Assembly: GCA_003671025.1 (NCBI GenBank)
Contig: QWPW01000011.1
Location: 19,510 to 83,509 of the forward strand
From: Planctomycetota bacterium
GTDB lineage: Bacteria; Planctomycetota; Phycisphaerae; Phycisphaerales; SM1A02
DNA length: 64,000 nucleotides
Direction: 5' to 3'
The notes below the pieces were generated by a model. That model searched no databases. It was not told the DNA's origin and saw only the letters and a list, made by a program, of their open reading frames with translations. Of this stretch, positions 36,783-45,689 are shown piece after piece (position 1 is the first letter of the stretch; every line of letters starts with the position of its first letter). Made by a program: the position numbers and the translations under genes.

Positions 36783-37766
36783 AGGAACTCACCGAGCGCA
36801 AGCCCCACCGGCTCACACGGTCCCCGCTTCGCGCGCCACCATGCGCCTCGAATCGGAGTGTTCTAGAGAGAGGCCGCCATCCTGGAGGCCTTGAGTTTTC
36901 AAACGCAAATTGGTTGTGCAATCACGAGTCGACTGACGCTTCACCGACTCGTCACGCGTGCCCGCTACGAAAGTCTTAAGAACTCGTTGAAACGAGTTCT
37001 GAAGTCTTAACAACTCGTTGAAACGAGTTCTGAAGTCTTAACAACTCGTTGAAACGCGTTCGGAAGTCCTAGAACTCGCCGAAACGAGTTCTGAAGTCCT
37101 AGAACTCGCCGAAACGAGTTCTGAAGTCCTAGAACTCGCCGAAACGAGTTCTGAAGTCCTAGAACTCGCCGAAACGGGCTCTACAGACAGCCTGAGGCCT
37201 ATCACATCATCATTCTGGTTTGGGGTTGAGGCCTCGTTCGCCGCGTGCATTGCACCCACGGGAACTCCGCCTCTTGAGAGTCTACCCCAACCTGTAGTGG
37301 TAGCAAGCGCAAATTCCACCATCTGTAGTAATTTCTTGTGAATTCCTGAAGCCGCAGCGGGAAAGCCGAAACCGCGCCCGCAAACTGTCCGGCGAACCTA
37401 CGTTGAGGGTCGCCACCGGATTCTCTCTGACGCTCCGCATGATTCTCTCTCGATCCTTCCACCAGCATCGCGCGACACAACGGCGCACTCCGTTTGAATT
37501 GACTTCGGGACCGATGGAACGATCGGCCGCCAGCGCCGATGCGCGCATTCGCGCAATCGACTCCGTCGCGCACCGTACCGCGCGCGCGCAAGTGACAGAA
37601 CTGCCCCCGCGAAAGTGGAAAACCTGTTGCTGTCCTGACCGACACCCGCACAGTCCTGTCTGTTGGCCTGGCAGCAATCACGCGCGTCGTGCAAACAAAA
37701 CGTCTCGTCGCAGCGCGCACGACTGATCTGTGCGCATGCTTTCTTCGGGGGCGTAGCATCGCCGCC
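36783..37766. other. Gene-free stretch between dcd and the helicase gene
   Basis: Nearly 1 kb between divergent genes. The part at 36978-37192 is a seven-copy hairpin repeat described separately. The remainder (37193-37766) holds no convincing gene, tRNA or riboswitch; open frames there are Arg/Cys-rich or run through the repeats. The control regions of dcd and of the helicase gene must lie here. Confidence 0.7.
36978..37192. repeat. Seven-copy tandem array of 30-31 bp hairpin units
   Basis: The core AACTCG begins at 36981, 37012, 37043, 37073, 37103, 37133 and 37163, so spacing is 31, 31, 30, 30, 30 and 30. In most units AGAACTCG or CAACTCG pairs with CGAGTTCT over a six-base TTGAAA or CCGAAA loop, and units are joined by GAAGTCTTAA or GAAGTCCT. 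The third and last units have damaged right arms (CGCGTTCG, CGGGCTCT). There are no variable spacers, so it is not a CRISPR. Confidence 0.92.
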
Positions 37767-40037
37767 GTGACTCTCTCCCCCGCCGATGTCCCGACCGATC
37801 TCACTCATGACTTGACCTCAGCGCAACTCGATGCGGTGTGTCACGGCGAGGGGCCCGCGTTGGTGCTCGCGGGACCGGGCTCTGGAAAGACGCGCGTCAT
37901 CACTCGACGGATTGCGGCGCTCATCGCGCGCGGCGTTCCTCCGTGGAAGATTCTCGCGCTCACCTTCACCAATCGTGCTGCAGGAGAAATGCGCGAGCGC
38001 GTGTCGCGACTGGTCGCGCGCGACGATGGTTCGCGCACCGGCTTGGTGGTCGCGACGTTTCACTCGCATTGCTGCGCAATATTGCGGCGCTTCGGTGATC
38101 GCGTTGGATTGCAAGCGGGCTTCTCCATCTATGACGCGGGCGACCAGAAGGACGCGATCAAGACGGCGCTCGAAGAGGCGAGTCTCTCCGCTACGCAATG
38201 GACTCCCGCGAGTGTGCTCGCGGAAATCTCCAACGCCAAGAACAAACTCCGCGACAGCGCGGCGTATCTCGCCGATGCGAATGATTTCTGGACGCGCTCG
38301 GTGGCCAAGGCGTACCAGTCCTATGAGACGGTGCTTACGCGCTCTAACGCCGTGGATTTCGATGATTTGTTGCTCAAGGTCGCGCTGTTACTCAAGAGCG
38401 ACAGTGAGGTGCGTGAGCTCTTGCAAACTCGCCATCAATGGGTGATGGTCGACGAGTATCAAGACACCAATCATGCGCAGTTCGTCATCGCCCACGCGTT
38501 GGCCGAGCGCTCGAAGAACCTCTTGGTCGTCGGCGATCCCGATCAATCGATCTACGGTTGGCGCGGCGCGGACATCAGCAACATCTTGGAGTTCGAAGAG
38601 CAGTTTCCTGGCGCGCGCGTCATTCCGCTGGGCGAGAATTTCCGATCGACCGCACACATCGTGCGTGCCGCGGCTGGACTCATTAGTCACAACGTTCGAC
38701 GCAAGCACAAGGAACTTTCCACGGCGCTTGGTGCGGGAATTCCTGTGGCGATTTTTAAGTGCAACGACGAACACGAAGAGGCCGACCGCGTGGCCGCGTT
38801 CTTGCAAGCGCGCGCGCAAGAGGGCATTCCCTGGCGGTCGATGGCGGTGCTCTACCGCATGAACGCGCTCTCGCGAGTGATGGAAGATGCGCTGCGGCGC
38901 AAGTCGATTCCGTCAACCATTGCACGCGGAACTGCGTTTTACGACCGTAAGGAAATCAAGGACGCGCTGGCCTATCTGCGTGTCTGCGTCAATCCGCGCG
39001 ATGAAGTTTCGCTGCGCCGCATCGTCAATGTTCCCGCGCGCGGCATCGGCTCCACCACCCAGCGCAAGATCGAAGCCTACGCAATTTCCCACGGATTACC
39101 GCTGATTTCTGGGTTTGCCCAAGCGGGTCGTGCGGGCATTGTTAGCGGCAAGAGCGCCAAGTCCGTCGAGGCATTTGTGCTCATGATCCGCGAGTTCGCC
39201 CAGACGCTCGAAGAGCGCTTGCCTGGCGATCTCGCCGAGTTTGTCAGCGAATTACTCGAAACAAGTAAACTTGATCAGCTCGATGATCACTCAACCGTTG
39301 ACGAACGCGAGCGCGTCGCCAACCTCGAGGAGCTGGTCTCGGCGGCGGCGCAGTTTCGTCTGCCTGATGATGAACCAGTTGCGGATGTCGCGGAAGACGA
39401 TGCTGGGTACGACGGGGATCAGCGCGCGGGCGAACATCCACCCACGCTTGCCGACGCGCTGCGACTGTGGCTCGAGAGCGTTTCGCTCGTCGCCGACGCG
39501 GACTCGGTCGATCCGCAACAAGGCAGCGTGACGCTCATGACCCTGCACGCGGCCAAGGGCTTGGAGTTTGACAGCGTGGCCGTGATCGGTGTTGAGAGCG
39601 GAATTCTTCCACACAGCCGCGCGAGCAATGGCGAGCAAGGAATCGAAGAAGAGCGACGACTGCTCTTCGTAGGCATGACTCGCGCCGAGCGCGCGCTCAT
39701 GGTGAGTTCTGCGGCGGTGCGTTCGGTGCGCGGAGTGCGGCAAGCGTCGATCGAAAGCGAGTTTCTCCGCGAGATTCCCCGCGAAAGCTGCACCCACAGC
39801 GACACCACCGAGCGATTCTCCGGCGGGCGCATCGAGTACGACGATCCCGAAGCGTTCAGCGATATGGATGTCGGCGAGATGTTTCCCGTGGGGTCGATGG
39901 TGCGTCATCCCATCTTCGGTGTGGGCAAGATTGAATACCTCGCGCGCGGTTTCGGTGGCACACGTGCACGCATCTCCTTTCGTTCGGTGGGTCTCAAGAC
40001 GCTCATCGTGGAGCACGCGAAACTTTCGCGTGCGTGA
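37767..40037 (+). CDS. pcrA: UvrD/PcrA-type superfamily 1 DNA helicase
   Basis: An ATP-dependent 3'-5' DNA helicase for repair and replication restart. All SF1 motifs are present: LTSAQLDAV (Q motif), LAGPGSGKTRVI (Walker A), LALTFTNRAAGEM, VMVDEYQDTNHAQF (Walker B), VGDPDQSIYGWRGAD, NFRSTAHI, VTLMTLHAAKGLEFD and LLFVGMTRAERALM. The last 45 residues (MVRHPIFGVGKIEY...) are the PcrA-type RNA-polymerase-binding Tudor-like tail. A GTG at 37767 (VTLSPADVP) is chosen because no ATG lies near the Q motif; GTG 37689 is the alternative. It is transcribed away from dcd across the repeat-bearing gap. Confidence 0.93.
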   Translation: MTLSPADVPTDLTHDLTSAQLDAVCHGEGPALVLAGPGSGKTRVITRRIAALIARGVPPWKILALTFTNRAAGEMRERVSRLVARDDGSRTGLVVATFHSHCCAILRRFGDRVGLQAGFSIYDAGDQKDAIKTALEEASLSATQWTPASVLAEISNAKNKLRDSAAYLADANDFWTRSVAKAYQSYETVLTRSNAVDFDDLLLKVALLLKSDSEVRELLQTRHQWVMVDEYQDTNHAQFVIAHALAERSKNLLVVGDPDQSIYGWRGADISNILEFEEQFPGARVIPLGENFRSTAHIVRAAAGLISHNVRRKHKELSTALGAGIPVAIFKCNDEHEEADRVAAFLQARAQEGIPWRSMAVLYRMNALSRVMEDALRRKSIPSTIARGTAFYDRKEIKDALAYLRVCVNPRDEVSLRRIVNVPARGIGSTTQRKIEAYAISHGLPLISGFAQAGRAGIVSGKSAKSVEAFVLMIREFAQTLEERLPGDLAEFVSELLETSKLDQLDDHSTVDERERVANLEELVSAAAQFRLPDDEPVADVAEDDAGYDGDQRAGEHPPTLADALRLWLESVSLVADADSVDPQQGSVTLMTLHAAKGLEFDSVAVIGVESGILPHSRASNGEQGIEEERRLLFVGMTRAERALMVSSAAVRSVRGVRQASIESEFLREIPRESCTHSDTTERFSGGRIEYDDPEAFSDMDVGEMFPVGSMVRHPIFGVGKIEYLARGFGGTRARISFRSVGLKTLIVEHAKLSRA

Positions 40038-40097
40038 GTAGCGTCGGCGCAGCACTCCGCGCGCTTGAGTGCAAACGAGCGTCGCTATCGTGCGCGC

Positions 40098-41105
40098 ATG
40101 AACTCGTCGATCGCGCCGCTCATGATCACCGCGAACTCTGCTTCACACACGATGTCACTCGCGCTTCCCCTGCTGTGGATCGCACTGGTTGCGAGCGTGA
40201 CCATGCAAAGTTCCTGCGGCAAATCACCACTGAGCCGCGTTGGATTCGATGACGCCGCGCGGCAAGCGTGGCATGACGCGCGCATCACGACGCTCACCAC
40301 AGACGACGGTTGGCTCACCTTGGTCGGGCTCGACTTTCTTGAAAGTGACGCTTATTCGTTTGGCAGCGCGCCCAATTGTTCGTTGCGCTACTTGCATGCG
40401 AGCGCTCCACAGATTGGCGTCTTCACGCGTGCAGGTGATCGCGTCACCTTTGCCGCCAACAGTGGCGTGACTGTCACCGGCGACGGAGTTCTCATCACCG
40501 AGTGTGTGCTGCTTACGGATGATGCGAGCGCGCTCGCTCCACCGCCGTCCAACGCGGCGCGCACGCTGCGCAACGGACCACTCACGATCACACTCGTGCG
40601 TCGCAACGGCGATCTTGCCTTGCGGATCAAGGACAACGACAGTGCGATTCGCCGTGATTTCGCGGGAATCGCGCTGTTTCCCTTCGATGAGTCGCTGGTG
40701 GTCGAGGCAACTGTCGAACGCGCCAATGCACAGGGCACCATCTCCATCACCAACGTTGCGGGCTTTGTCGAGCAACAACCCATCGCGGCGAAGTTGCGTT
40801 TTCAGTTGCAGGGAAAGACGCACACGCTGACCGCGACGGCTGGTTCGCAGGATCAACTCTTCATCGTGTTTGGTGATGCGAGCAACGGCGCGGCGACATA
40901 CGGCGGCGGACGATTTCTCGACATCGCTCCAGGAAGCGATGGACGCACGTTGATTGATTTCAATCGCGCCTACAACCCACCCTGCTGCTTCACCGCATTC
41001 GCGACTTGTCCGTTGCCGCCGCGCGAAAATATTCTGTCGATAGAGATCGAGGCCGGAGAGCGCGCGCCTGTGAGTTCCCACGACGACGACGCGTCCGCGC
41101 ATTGA
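40098..41105 (+). CDS. DUF1684-family exported protein
   Basis: A 335-residue protein with an N-terminal export signal and a lipobox-like SVTMQSSCGKS, so probably a lipoprotein. The rest has the full DUF1684 pattern: a WHDARITTLTTDDGWLTLVG start, GSAPNCSLRYL, repeated beta strands, LALRIKDNDSAIRRDFAGI, and the highly conserved end DFNRAYNPPCCFTAFATCP followed by LPPRENILSIEIEAGE. The fold is a beta-sandwich and the function of the family is unknown. ATG 40098 is preferred to the TTG at 40065. It starts 60 bases after the helicase gene. Confidence 0.88.
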   Translation: MNSSIAPLMITANSASHTMSLALPLLWIALVASVTMQSSCGKSPLSRVGFDDAARQAWHDARITTLTTDDGWLTLVGLDFLESDAYSFGSAPNCSLRYLHASAPQIGVFTRAGDRVTFAANSGVTVTGDGVLITECVLLTDDASALAPPPSNAARTLRNGPLTITLVRRNGDLALRIKDNDSAIRRDFAGIALFPFDESLVVEATVERANAQGTISITNVAGFVEQQPIAAKLRFQLQGKTHTLTATAGSQDQLFIVFGDASNGAATYGGGRFLDIAPGSDGRTLIDFNRAYNPPCCFTAFATCPLPPRENILSIEIEAGERAPVSSHDDDASAH

Positions 41106-41111
41106 CGTTGA

Positions 41112-41579
41112 TCACGGGGCGAAGTCAATGATGTATGAACGCGCCCACTTGGAGCGCCACGTCGCCACGAGTTCCAAGTGGCGCGGATCTTCGAGATACC
41201 GGCGATAGTCTTCCACCGAGTCGAACTGCACGATGATGGCGAGGTCGTAGTCCGTGGCCACGTTGGCGCGACCGATGTCAACCGGCGCGCCGCACACATA
41301 GCCCTTGACCCACGGGATAGTGGCCATCAGCGCATCACTCGCCGCGCGCATCGCGGGAATATCCGCATCGTCGGTGAGGTCGACCACCACGACGTGTTGC
41401 AGCGGCGCGGCCATCGTGCGCGGGGCATGATCTGCGGGCCCAGAGGCGCATCCGATCATGCATGCACTAGTCGATGCCGCGAGAAGCAGCATTTTTTGCG
41501 GGAAATCAAGCGCAAATGCGTTGAGCGCTCGTGCGCAAGAACGAGCGATGCATGAAGTAGTCAGGTTCATGCGGACCAT
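41112..41579 (-). CDS. Dabb-like (stress-responsive A/B barrel) lipoprotein
   Basis: A 155-residue protein with a lipobox (TSACMIGCASG) after a hydrophobic segment, and a C-terminal ferredoxin-like domain resembling the Dabb family: LQHVVVVDLTDDADIPAMRA, a helix, YDLAIIVQFDSVEDYRRYLE and DPRHLELV. Such small dimeric barrels often act on or bind small molecules, but no active residue can be named. ATG 41579 follows a GGCGG tract; 41570 is possible. It lies 37 bases after the gene at 41617-42360 and probably shares its transcript. Stops of this gene and the DUF1684 gene are 6 bases apart. Confidence 0.7.
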   Translation of the reverse strand: MVRMNLTTSCIARSCARALNAFALDFPQKMLLLAASTSACMIGCASGPADHAPRTMAAPLQHVVVVDLTDDADIPAMRAASDALMATIPWVKGYVCGAPVDIGRANVATDYDLAIIVQFDSVEDYRRYLEDPRHLELVATWRSKWARSYIIDFAP

Positions 41580-41616
41580 GCTACCGCCTGTCGCGCGTTG
41601 ATCACGCGCGAGTGAT

Positions 41617-42360
41617 TTAGTCAACCGCGCGCAGTGCTTCAGCGCGCTCGAGTTCATCGGGCGCGTATCGCGCGATGAGATCGGCGATGAGCAAACCCAA
41701 CGCGTCGCGATCGTCGAATGTTCGCGCTCCGTTCAGCGCGCGTGCATTCACTGCACACGTGGCAGGAAGTTTGGCGGCGTCCGCCTTGGCTGCTTCCGCC
41801 GCGATCCACGCCGCGTCCACGCGCTCTGGAAGTTCGGGCGAGGCAAAGTAGATTCGTGAACGCAACGGATCGGCAACGCGCGTCACGCCATCGGAGCCAA
41901 CCTCGCTCGTCTGCGGCACTACGACGACCAGCACGCCCGACTCGTATCCAACATTGCAACGTTCCGCGGTTTGCGCGCCCACGAGCAAGACGCTGTCGGC
42001 GAGTTGTCGCGGAATCAGAAACGCCTTTGGCGCACGAATCACCAGCACATGTCCGCGCGTGACCGTCACCACATCCTTACGCATGTTGTGCACGTAACTA
42101 TTCGCGAGTTCAAACGGAATCGCTTCGAGAACTTCGGTCACCATCGCGGGCGTCGCAGGAACGCTGGGCATTCCTTGCACTTGCGGCGGGGCCTTGCTCG
42201 GCGGCGCGACTTCGCCTGAAGGAGTCGATGGAGTTGTCGCAGGATTGGTGGTCGAGTTCGGAGGCACCGCACTCGCGGCTGCAACGCTGACCAGCGCAAC
42301 TGAGGTCAATACTGAGGTCAATACTGAGGTAGATACTGCGGAAATCACGGTGTTTTTCAT
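41617..42360 (-). CDS. Hypothetical exported protein
   Basis: A 247-residue protein with a signal peptide (MKNTVISAVSTSVLTSVLTS...AAASA) and a Pro/Thr-rich linker (NPATTPSTPSGEVAPPSK). The mature part has alpha/beta character (VTVTRGHVLVIRAPKAFLIP, SGVLVVVVPQTSEV, SRIYFASPELPERVDAAWIA) but no family I recognise. ATG 42360 is chosen because the longer frame (from 42777) runs antiparallel through another gene and lacks a signal. Its signal peptide contains a 12-bp DNA repeat. Function unknown. Confidence 0.6.
   Translation of the reverse strand: MKNTVISAVSTSVLTSVLTSVALVSVAAASAVPPNSTTNPATTPSTPSGEVAPPSKAPPQVQGMPSVPATPAMVTEVLEAIPFELANSYVHNMRKDVVTVTRGHVLVIRAPKAFLIPRQLADSVLLVGAQTAERCNVGYESGVLVVVVPQTSEVGSDGVTRVADPLRSRIYFASPELPERVDAAWIAAEAAKADAAKLPATCAVNARALNGARTFDDRDALGLLIADLIARYAPDELERAEALRAVD
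42301..42336. repeat. 12-bp tandem repeat inside a signal peptide region
   Basis: TGAGGTCAATAC occurs twice (42301-42312, 42313-42324), followed by TGAGGTAGATAC (42325-42336). In the protein it gives the repeated TSVL of the signal peptide. Confidence 0.85.
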
Positions 42361-42439
42361 GAGCAGTGCTCGATCAATTGGAGAGTAAATCGTGGAGGTT
42401 CGTGTCAACGCGATGCGAGCTCGCATGGCCTTCAAGCAC

Positions 42440-44674
42440 TCAATCATGTTCCACCTGCAAGTCGTCCACCACCAAACGTCCTTGTGACGAACCATCGGCC
42501 GCGCCAAAGCGCAGCAACACGGTCGCGATGCGCGAGAGATCAACGGCGCGACCATCGGCGGTGAACGATGCCAGCGGAATGCGCACGGTCTCCATCGCGT
42601 TCTGCCAACCCGTTCCCGTTCCATAGCCTGTGCGCTGATAGGGCTCTTCGATGCCGCCCTTGAAGGTGCTGATGCGAATCGCGCTCTCGACACCGAGCTC
42701 ATCCAATAGCACAACGGTGAACGTGAGATCGCCCAGCGCGGCGATGGTGTTGGGATGACGCGTGCCTTGCGCGGCACGCAGCGAGAGGAAGCGGCTGCTC
42801 GAGAAATCTTTCATCGCCGCAGGAACACTCCACGCGCCAAATGCCGCCGCGGTCCAATCGAAGACCAGTGCGCGCGTCGCATCGGTGGTGCGGCCGCGCG
42901 TCGCGCCGTTCATCGGATCAGTGGTCGCCCATGTGAAGGTGATGTTGTTGTCGTTGTGAATCGACTCGACGATGGCGTTCACCGCGGAGTAGGACACCGC
43001 ACCGCCAGCACTCGAGAGATTGGTTGCGGTGTTGGTTTGCACGTTGTCGATCACCGCGAGATTCGCGCTCGCAGGCTTCCACTCGTTGATCACGGTTGTC
43101 GTCGCGAGTACCGAAATCGGCTTGAGGCTTTCGTACTGGCGCCACAGGTATTCCTCGGTAGATCGATCGTTTTCGACCACACGACGAATCATGCTCAGCG
43201 AGGCCGCTTTGGCGATGCGTTGCGCTTCGGTGTTGGCGATCGCCGTCCCCGTTGGCCCAGAGAAATCATTGAAACCACAGCAGTTGAAATCGTTGTGATC
43301 GGCGCCGTGAACATAGGTTGACTGACGCAAACCCTCGGCGCGTTCGAAGATGTTGAAGCTGTCGGGAACTTCCGAATCGGGGCAACCACAGACATCGCCG
43401 TCGGCGGATCCGTACAGCAACATGAAAGGCACCGCGTGCGGATTCGCGCTTGCCGTGCCGAGAAAATCGGTGGGTGCGATGGACACCAACGTCAACACCG
43501 AGTCCTTCGTGTAATTGGGCGAAGTGAAGGTGCCATCAAACAAGCGGTCATACGCTCGGGCAATTCCTTCACCGCCGCGCGAGTGGCCAATCCAAATGAT
43601 GCGCGTGCTGTCCACTTTGCCCAGCAACGCGCCGCCGGCGATGGTGCCTAGTTGCGCGAGAAAACTTTCAGTGTGTTCGAGGGTGGTGGTGGATGAGGTT
43701 TCGATTCCGGGCACGGTGTCGTTCTGATGACTCATCACTACGTATCCCCAACTCGCCAAGTGCGTGCCGAGATAGTCGTACCACGTGTATTGATGGCCGT
43801 TTCCGTGCGAGATCACCACCAGCGGACGCGAAGTAAGCGACGCGATATCCGCGGGGTAATAGATGCGTTCGAGTTCCATCGTGTCGAGGACGTCGGGATC
43901 GTTGATGTCGTAACTCGCAAGCGTGGTCACGGTGTGCGGACCGCTGGCGGTGAGATCTTTGACCAGCCACATGCCCGGGCCATCACCACTTCCATCGATG
44001 AGATCGCCCGCGGAAAGTGTGCCGTCACGATCAGCATCGATGACTAGATCAAGACCGCGACCTGGACTGTCACCGTCGCCGGCACTCACGCCGACGAGGT
44101 TGATGCTCGTGATCGAACTCGCCAACGTGGCCGCCACCACAAACGGCTGCGCCGCGCCGCGAACATCAACGAGAGTGAGGTTGGAAGCCCACTGCGCGCT
44201 CGATCGATTCGCGAGCACGAAGAGGTCGACAGTACGTCCCGCGAGGTCCGAAAAACGCGCCGGATCCACCGACGCGAACGCGGCCTCGCCGAAATTGAAC
44301 GAGTCGAATGGGATGGCCCAAGGGAATTCCAGCGAGCTGCTGCACGCAATCGCGACTTCGACGGGGGCAGCGGCCACCGAACAAGCGCCCCACGCATTGA
44401 GCACTATCGCGAGATCGCCCCCGTTGACATTGCCGCTGCCGTCGAGGTCGAATTGCGCGTTGGAAGAACTCCACGCGTCGAGCAAGGCAGCGAGATCCGC
44501 GCCGTCAACCGCGCTGTTTCCGTCGAAATCCCCCACGCAAACGCCCGCCAGGGAATTGCCGTTGATCGCGCCGACTGCCGCGAGAGCGAGGGTGAGCGAG
44601 GCAAGCACGCGCACCTGTGAGCGTGACGTGCCACAAGTCATCAAGCGATCCGTCAATCGAGTTCGCATCTGCAT
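42440..44674 (-). CDS. Secreted alpha/beta hydrolase with N-terminal dockerin
   Basis: A 744-residue exported protein. Starts at 44674 or 44668 are preferred, giving a signal peptide (VRVLASLTLALAAVGAINGN). A dockerin pair (GDFDGNSAVDGADLAALLDA, DLDGSGNVNGGDLAIVLNAW) directly follows the signal, an unusual place. Then comes an alpha/beta hydrolase with VVISHGNGHQYTWYDYLG (oxyanion region), nucleophile GHSRGGEG near residue 361, and a His candidate in HGADHNDF; this part resembles PET-hydrolase-like or dienelactone-hydrolase-like enzymes. The C-terminal 250 residues are a beta-rich, carbohydrate-binding-like region (VVINEWKPASANL... VVDDLQVEHD). Substrate unknown; a polymer esterase is possible. 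Confidence 0.8.
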   Translation of the reverse strand: MQMRTRLTDRLMTCGTSRSQVRVLASLTLALAAVGAINGNSLAGVCVGDFDGNSAVDGADLAALLDAWSSSNAQFDLDGSGNVNGGDLAIVLNAWGACSVAAAPVEVAIACSSSLEFPWAIPFDSFNFGEAAFASVDPARFSDLAGRTVDLFVLANRSSAQWASNLTLVDVRGAAQPFVVAATLASSITSINLVGVSAGDGDSPGRGLDLVIDADRDGTLSAGDLIDGSGDGPGMWLVKDLTASGPHTVTTLASYDINDPDVLDTMELERIYYPADIASLTSRPLVVISHGNGHQYTWYDYLGTHLASWGYVVMSHQNDTVPGIETSSTTTLEHTESFLAQLGTIAGGALLGKVDSTRIIWIGHSRGGEGIARAYDRLFDGTFTSPNYTKDSVLTLVSIAPTDFLGTASANPHAVPFMLLYGSADGDVCGCPDSEVPDSFNIFERAEGLRQSTYVHGADHNDFNCCGFNDFSGPTGTAIANTEAQRIAKAASLSMIRRVVENDRSTEEYLWRQYESLKPISVLATTTVINEWKPASANLAVIDNVQTNTATNLSSAGGAVSYSAVNAIVESIHNDNNITFTWATTDPMNGATRGRTTDATRALVFDWTAAAFGAWSVPAAMKDFSSSRFLSLRAAQGTRHPNTIAALGDLTFTVVLLDELGVESAIRISTFKGGIEEPYQRTGYGTGTGWQNAMETVRIPLASFTADGRAVDLSRIATVLLRFGAADGSSQGRLVVDDLQVEHD

Positions 44675-44834
44675 GAGTTCATCCGAAAACTTTGTGCGGG
44701 AAGAAAGGGAGCCGACGCCATACGCGCCCGATCCCTCTATGTTGCAGACGAATCTAACCGACAAAGGTGCGTTCGCTTCCATCGAAACTTCGAAATCTCG
44801 GTGCCCAGCGAGCGCAACGGACGAAATACCACTC

Positions 44835-45569
44835 ATGGCTATCGAGACGAAAATTCAATCGCGGCAAACTCTGCAAAACGTGGGCTACGCGGTGGTCTGC
44901 TTGGTGTTTGGAATTTGGGGCTGGTACGACTACGCGATCAAGATTCCGCGCAATCAAGCTGCGTTTGAGGAATTCATCACGACTGAAGAAGAGAAGTCTT
45001 TACTCGAAGCCACGAAGGCTCTGGGCGAACTCACCGAGGCGCAGAAGGCGCAATACACCGCCGCGGTCGCGATCCTCAACAAATACATGGAGAAGCCTGT
45101 TGAGCCCGCGGCGTACGACCGTCCGGTTCAGCTGTGGCTGTACATCGTGGGATGCGGAGTGCTCGGTGTGCCCTGGTTCGCGTATGCGCAATGGAATCTC
45201 TCGCGTCGACGCTTTCGTCTCGACGACGATGGAACCTTTCACTGCGCGGAAGGCACCTTCACCCCTGAGCAAATCACGGGCATCGATCTTTCACGTTGGA
45301 TGAGCAAGGCCGTCGCGCGAGTTGAAGTGAGCAACGGCCCCGCGATTGTGCTCGACGATTACAAGTACAAGAATGTCGAAGACATCGTCGCTGCGCTTTG
45401 CGCGCGGTTTTACCCTGGCGAGTGGACCAGCGACGCGCGGCCGATTGGTGATCCGAAGTCACGCGACACCAAGCGCGAACTCGCCGAGGCCGCCGCGGCG
45501 GAAGCGCTCGCCGCAGAAGACGGGACAGACGAGGCGCGTGCTGACGACGAGAGTGCTGCGAAGTCCTGA
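44835..45569 (+). CDS. Hypothetical membrane protein with two transmembrane helices
   Basis: A 244-residue protein. Two hydrophobic helices are visible, NVGYAVVCLVFGIWGWYDYA (about 14-34) and LWLYIVGCGVLGVPWFAYAQ (about 100-120), separated by a charged helical segment (FEEFITTEEEKSLLEATKAL). After the second helix is a soluble PH-like domain (RRRFRLDDDGTFHCAEGTFT, ITGIDLSRWMSKAVARVEV). The tail is acidic and Ala rich. ATG 44835 is chosen since the longer upstream frame overlaps the divergent dockerin hydrolase gene. Function unknown; the PH-like part suggests a scaffold role at the membrane. Confidence 0.65.
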   Translation: MAIETKIQSRQTLQNVGYAVVCLVFGIWGWYDYAIKIPRNQAAFEEFITTEEEKSLLEATKALGELTEAQKAQYTAAVAILNKYMEKPVEPAAYDRPVQLWLYIVGCGVLGVPWFAYAQWNLSRRRFRLDDDGTFHCAEGTFTPEQITGIDLSRWMSKAVARVEVSNGPAIVLDDYKYKNVEDIVAALCARFYPGEWTSDARPIGDPKSRDTKRELAEAAAAEALAAEDGTDEARADDESAAKS

Positions 45570-45689
45570 TCACGGCGCGATATTGTTCGTGCGACTTCGT
45601 CTGTGCAGAACGCGTACGACCCCTGCGTTTGCCCCGCGTTTGCGCAGCGTTTGCATTACTCTTGCCCACTCACGCTTTGAGAAAATCCC

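Noticed and set aside
36978..37192. CRISPR array
   Set aside because: Repeats are directly adjacent without unique spacers, and no cas genes are near.
37038..37322. A 94-codon minus-strand frame with repeated RTSELVSASS
   Set aside because: The peptide repeat comes from the hairpin DNA repeat; units of 31 bp break the frame, and there is no ribosome binding site or family support.
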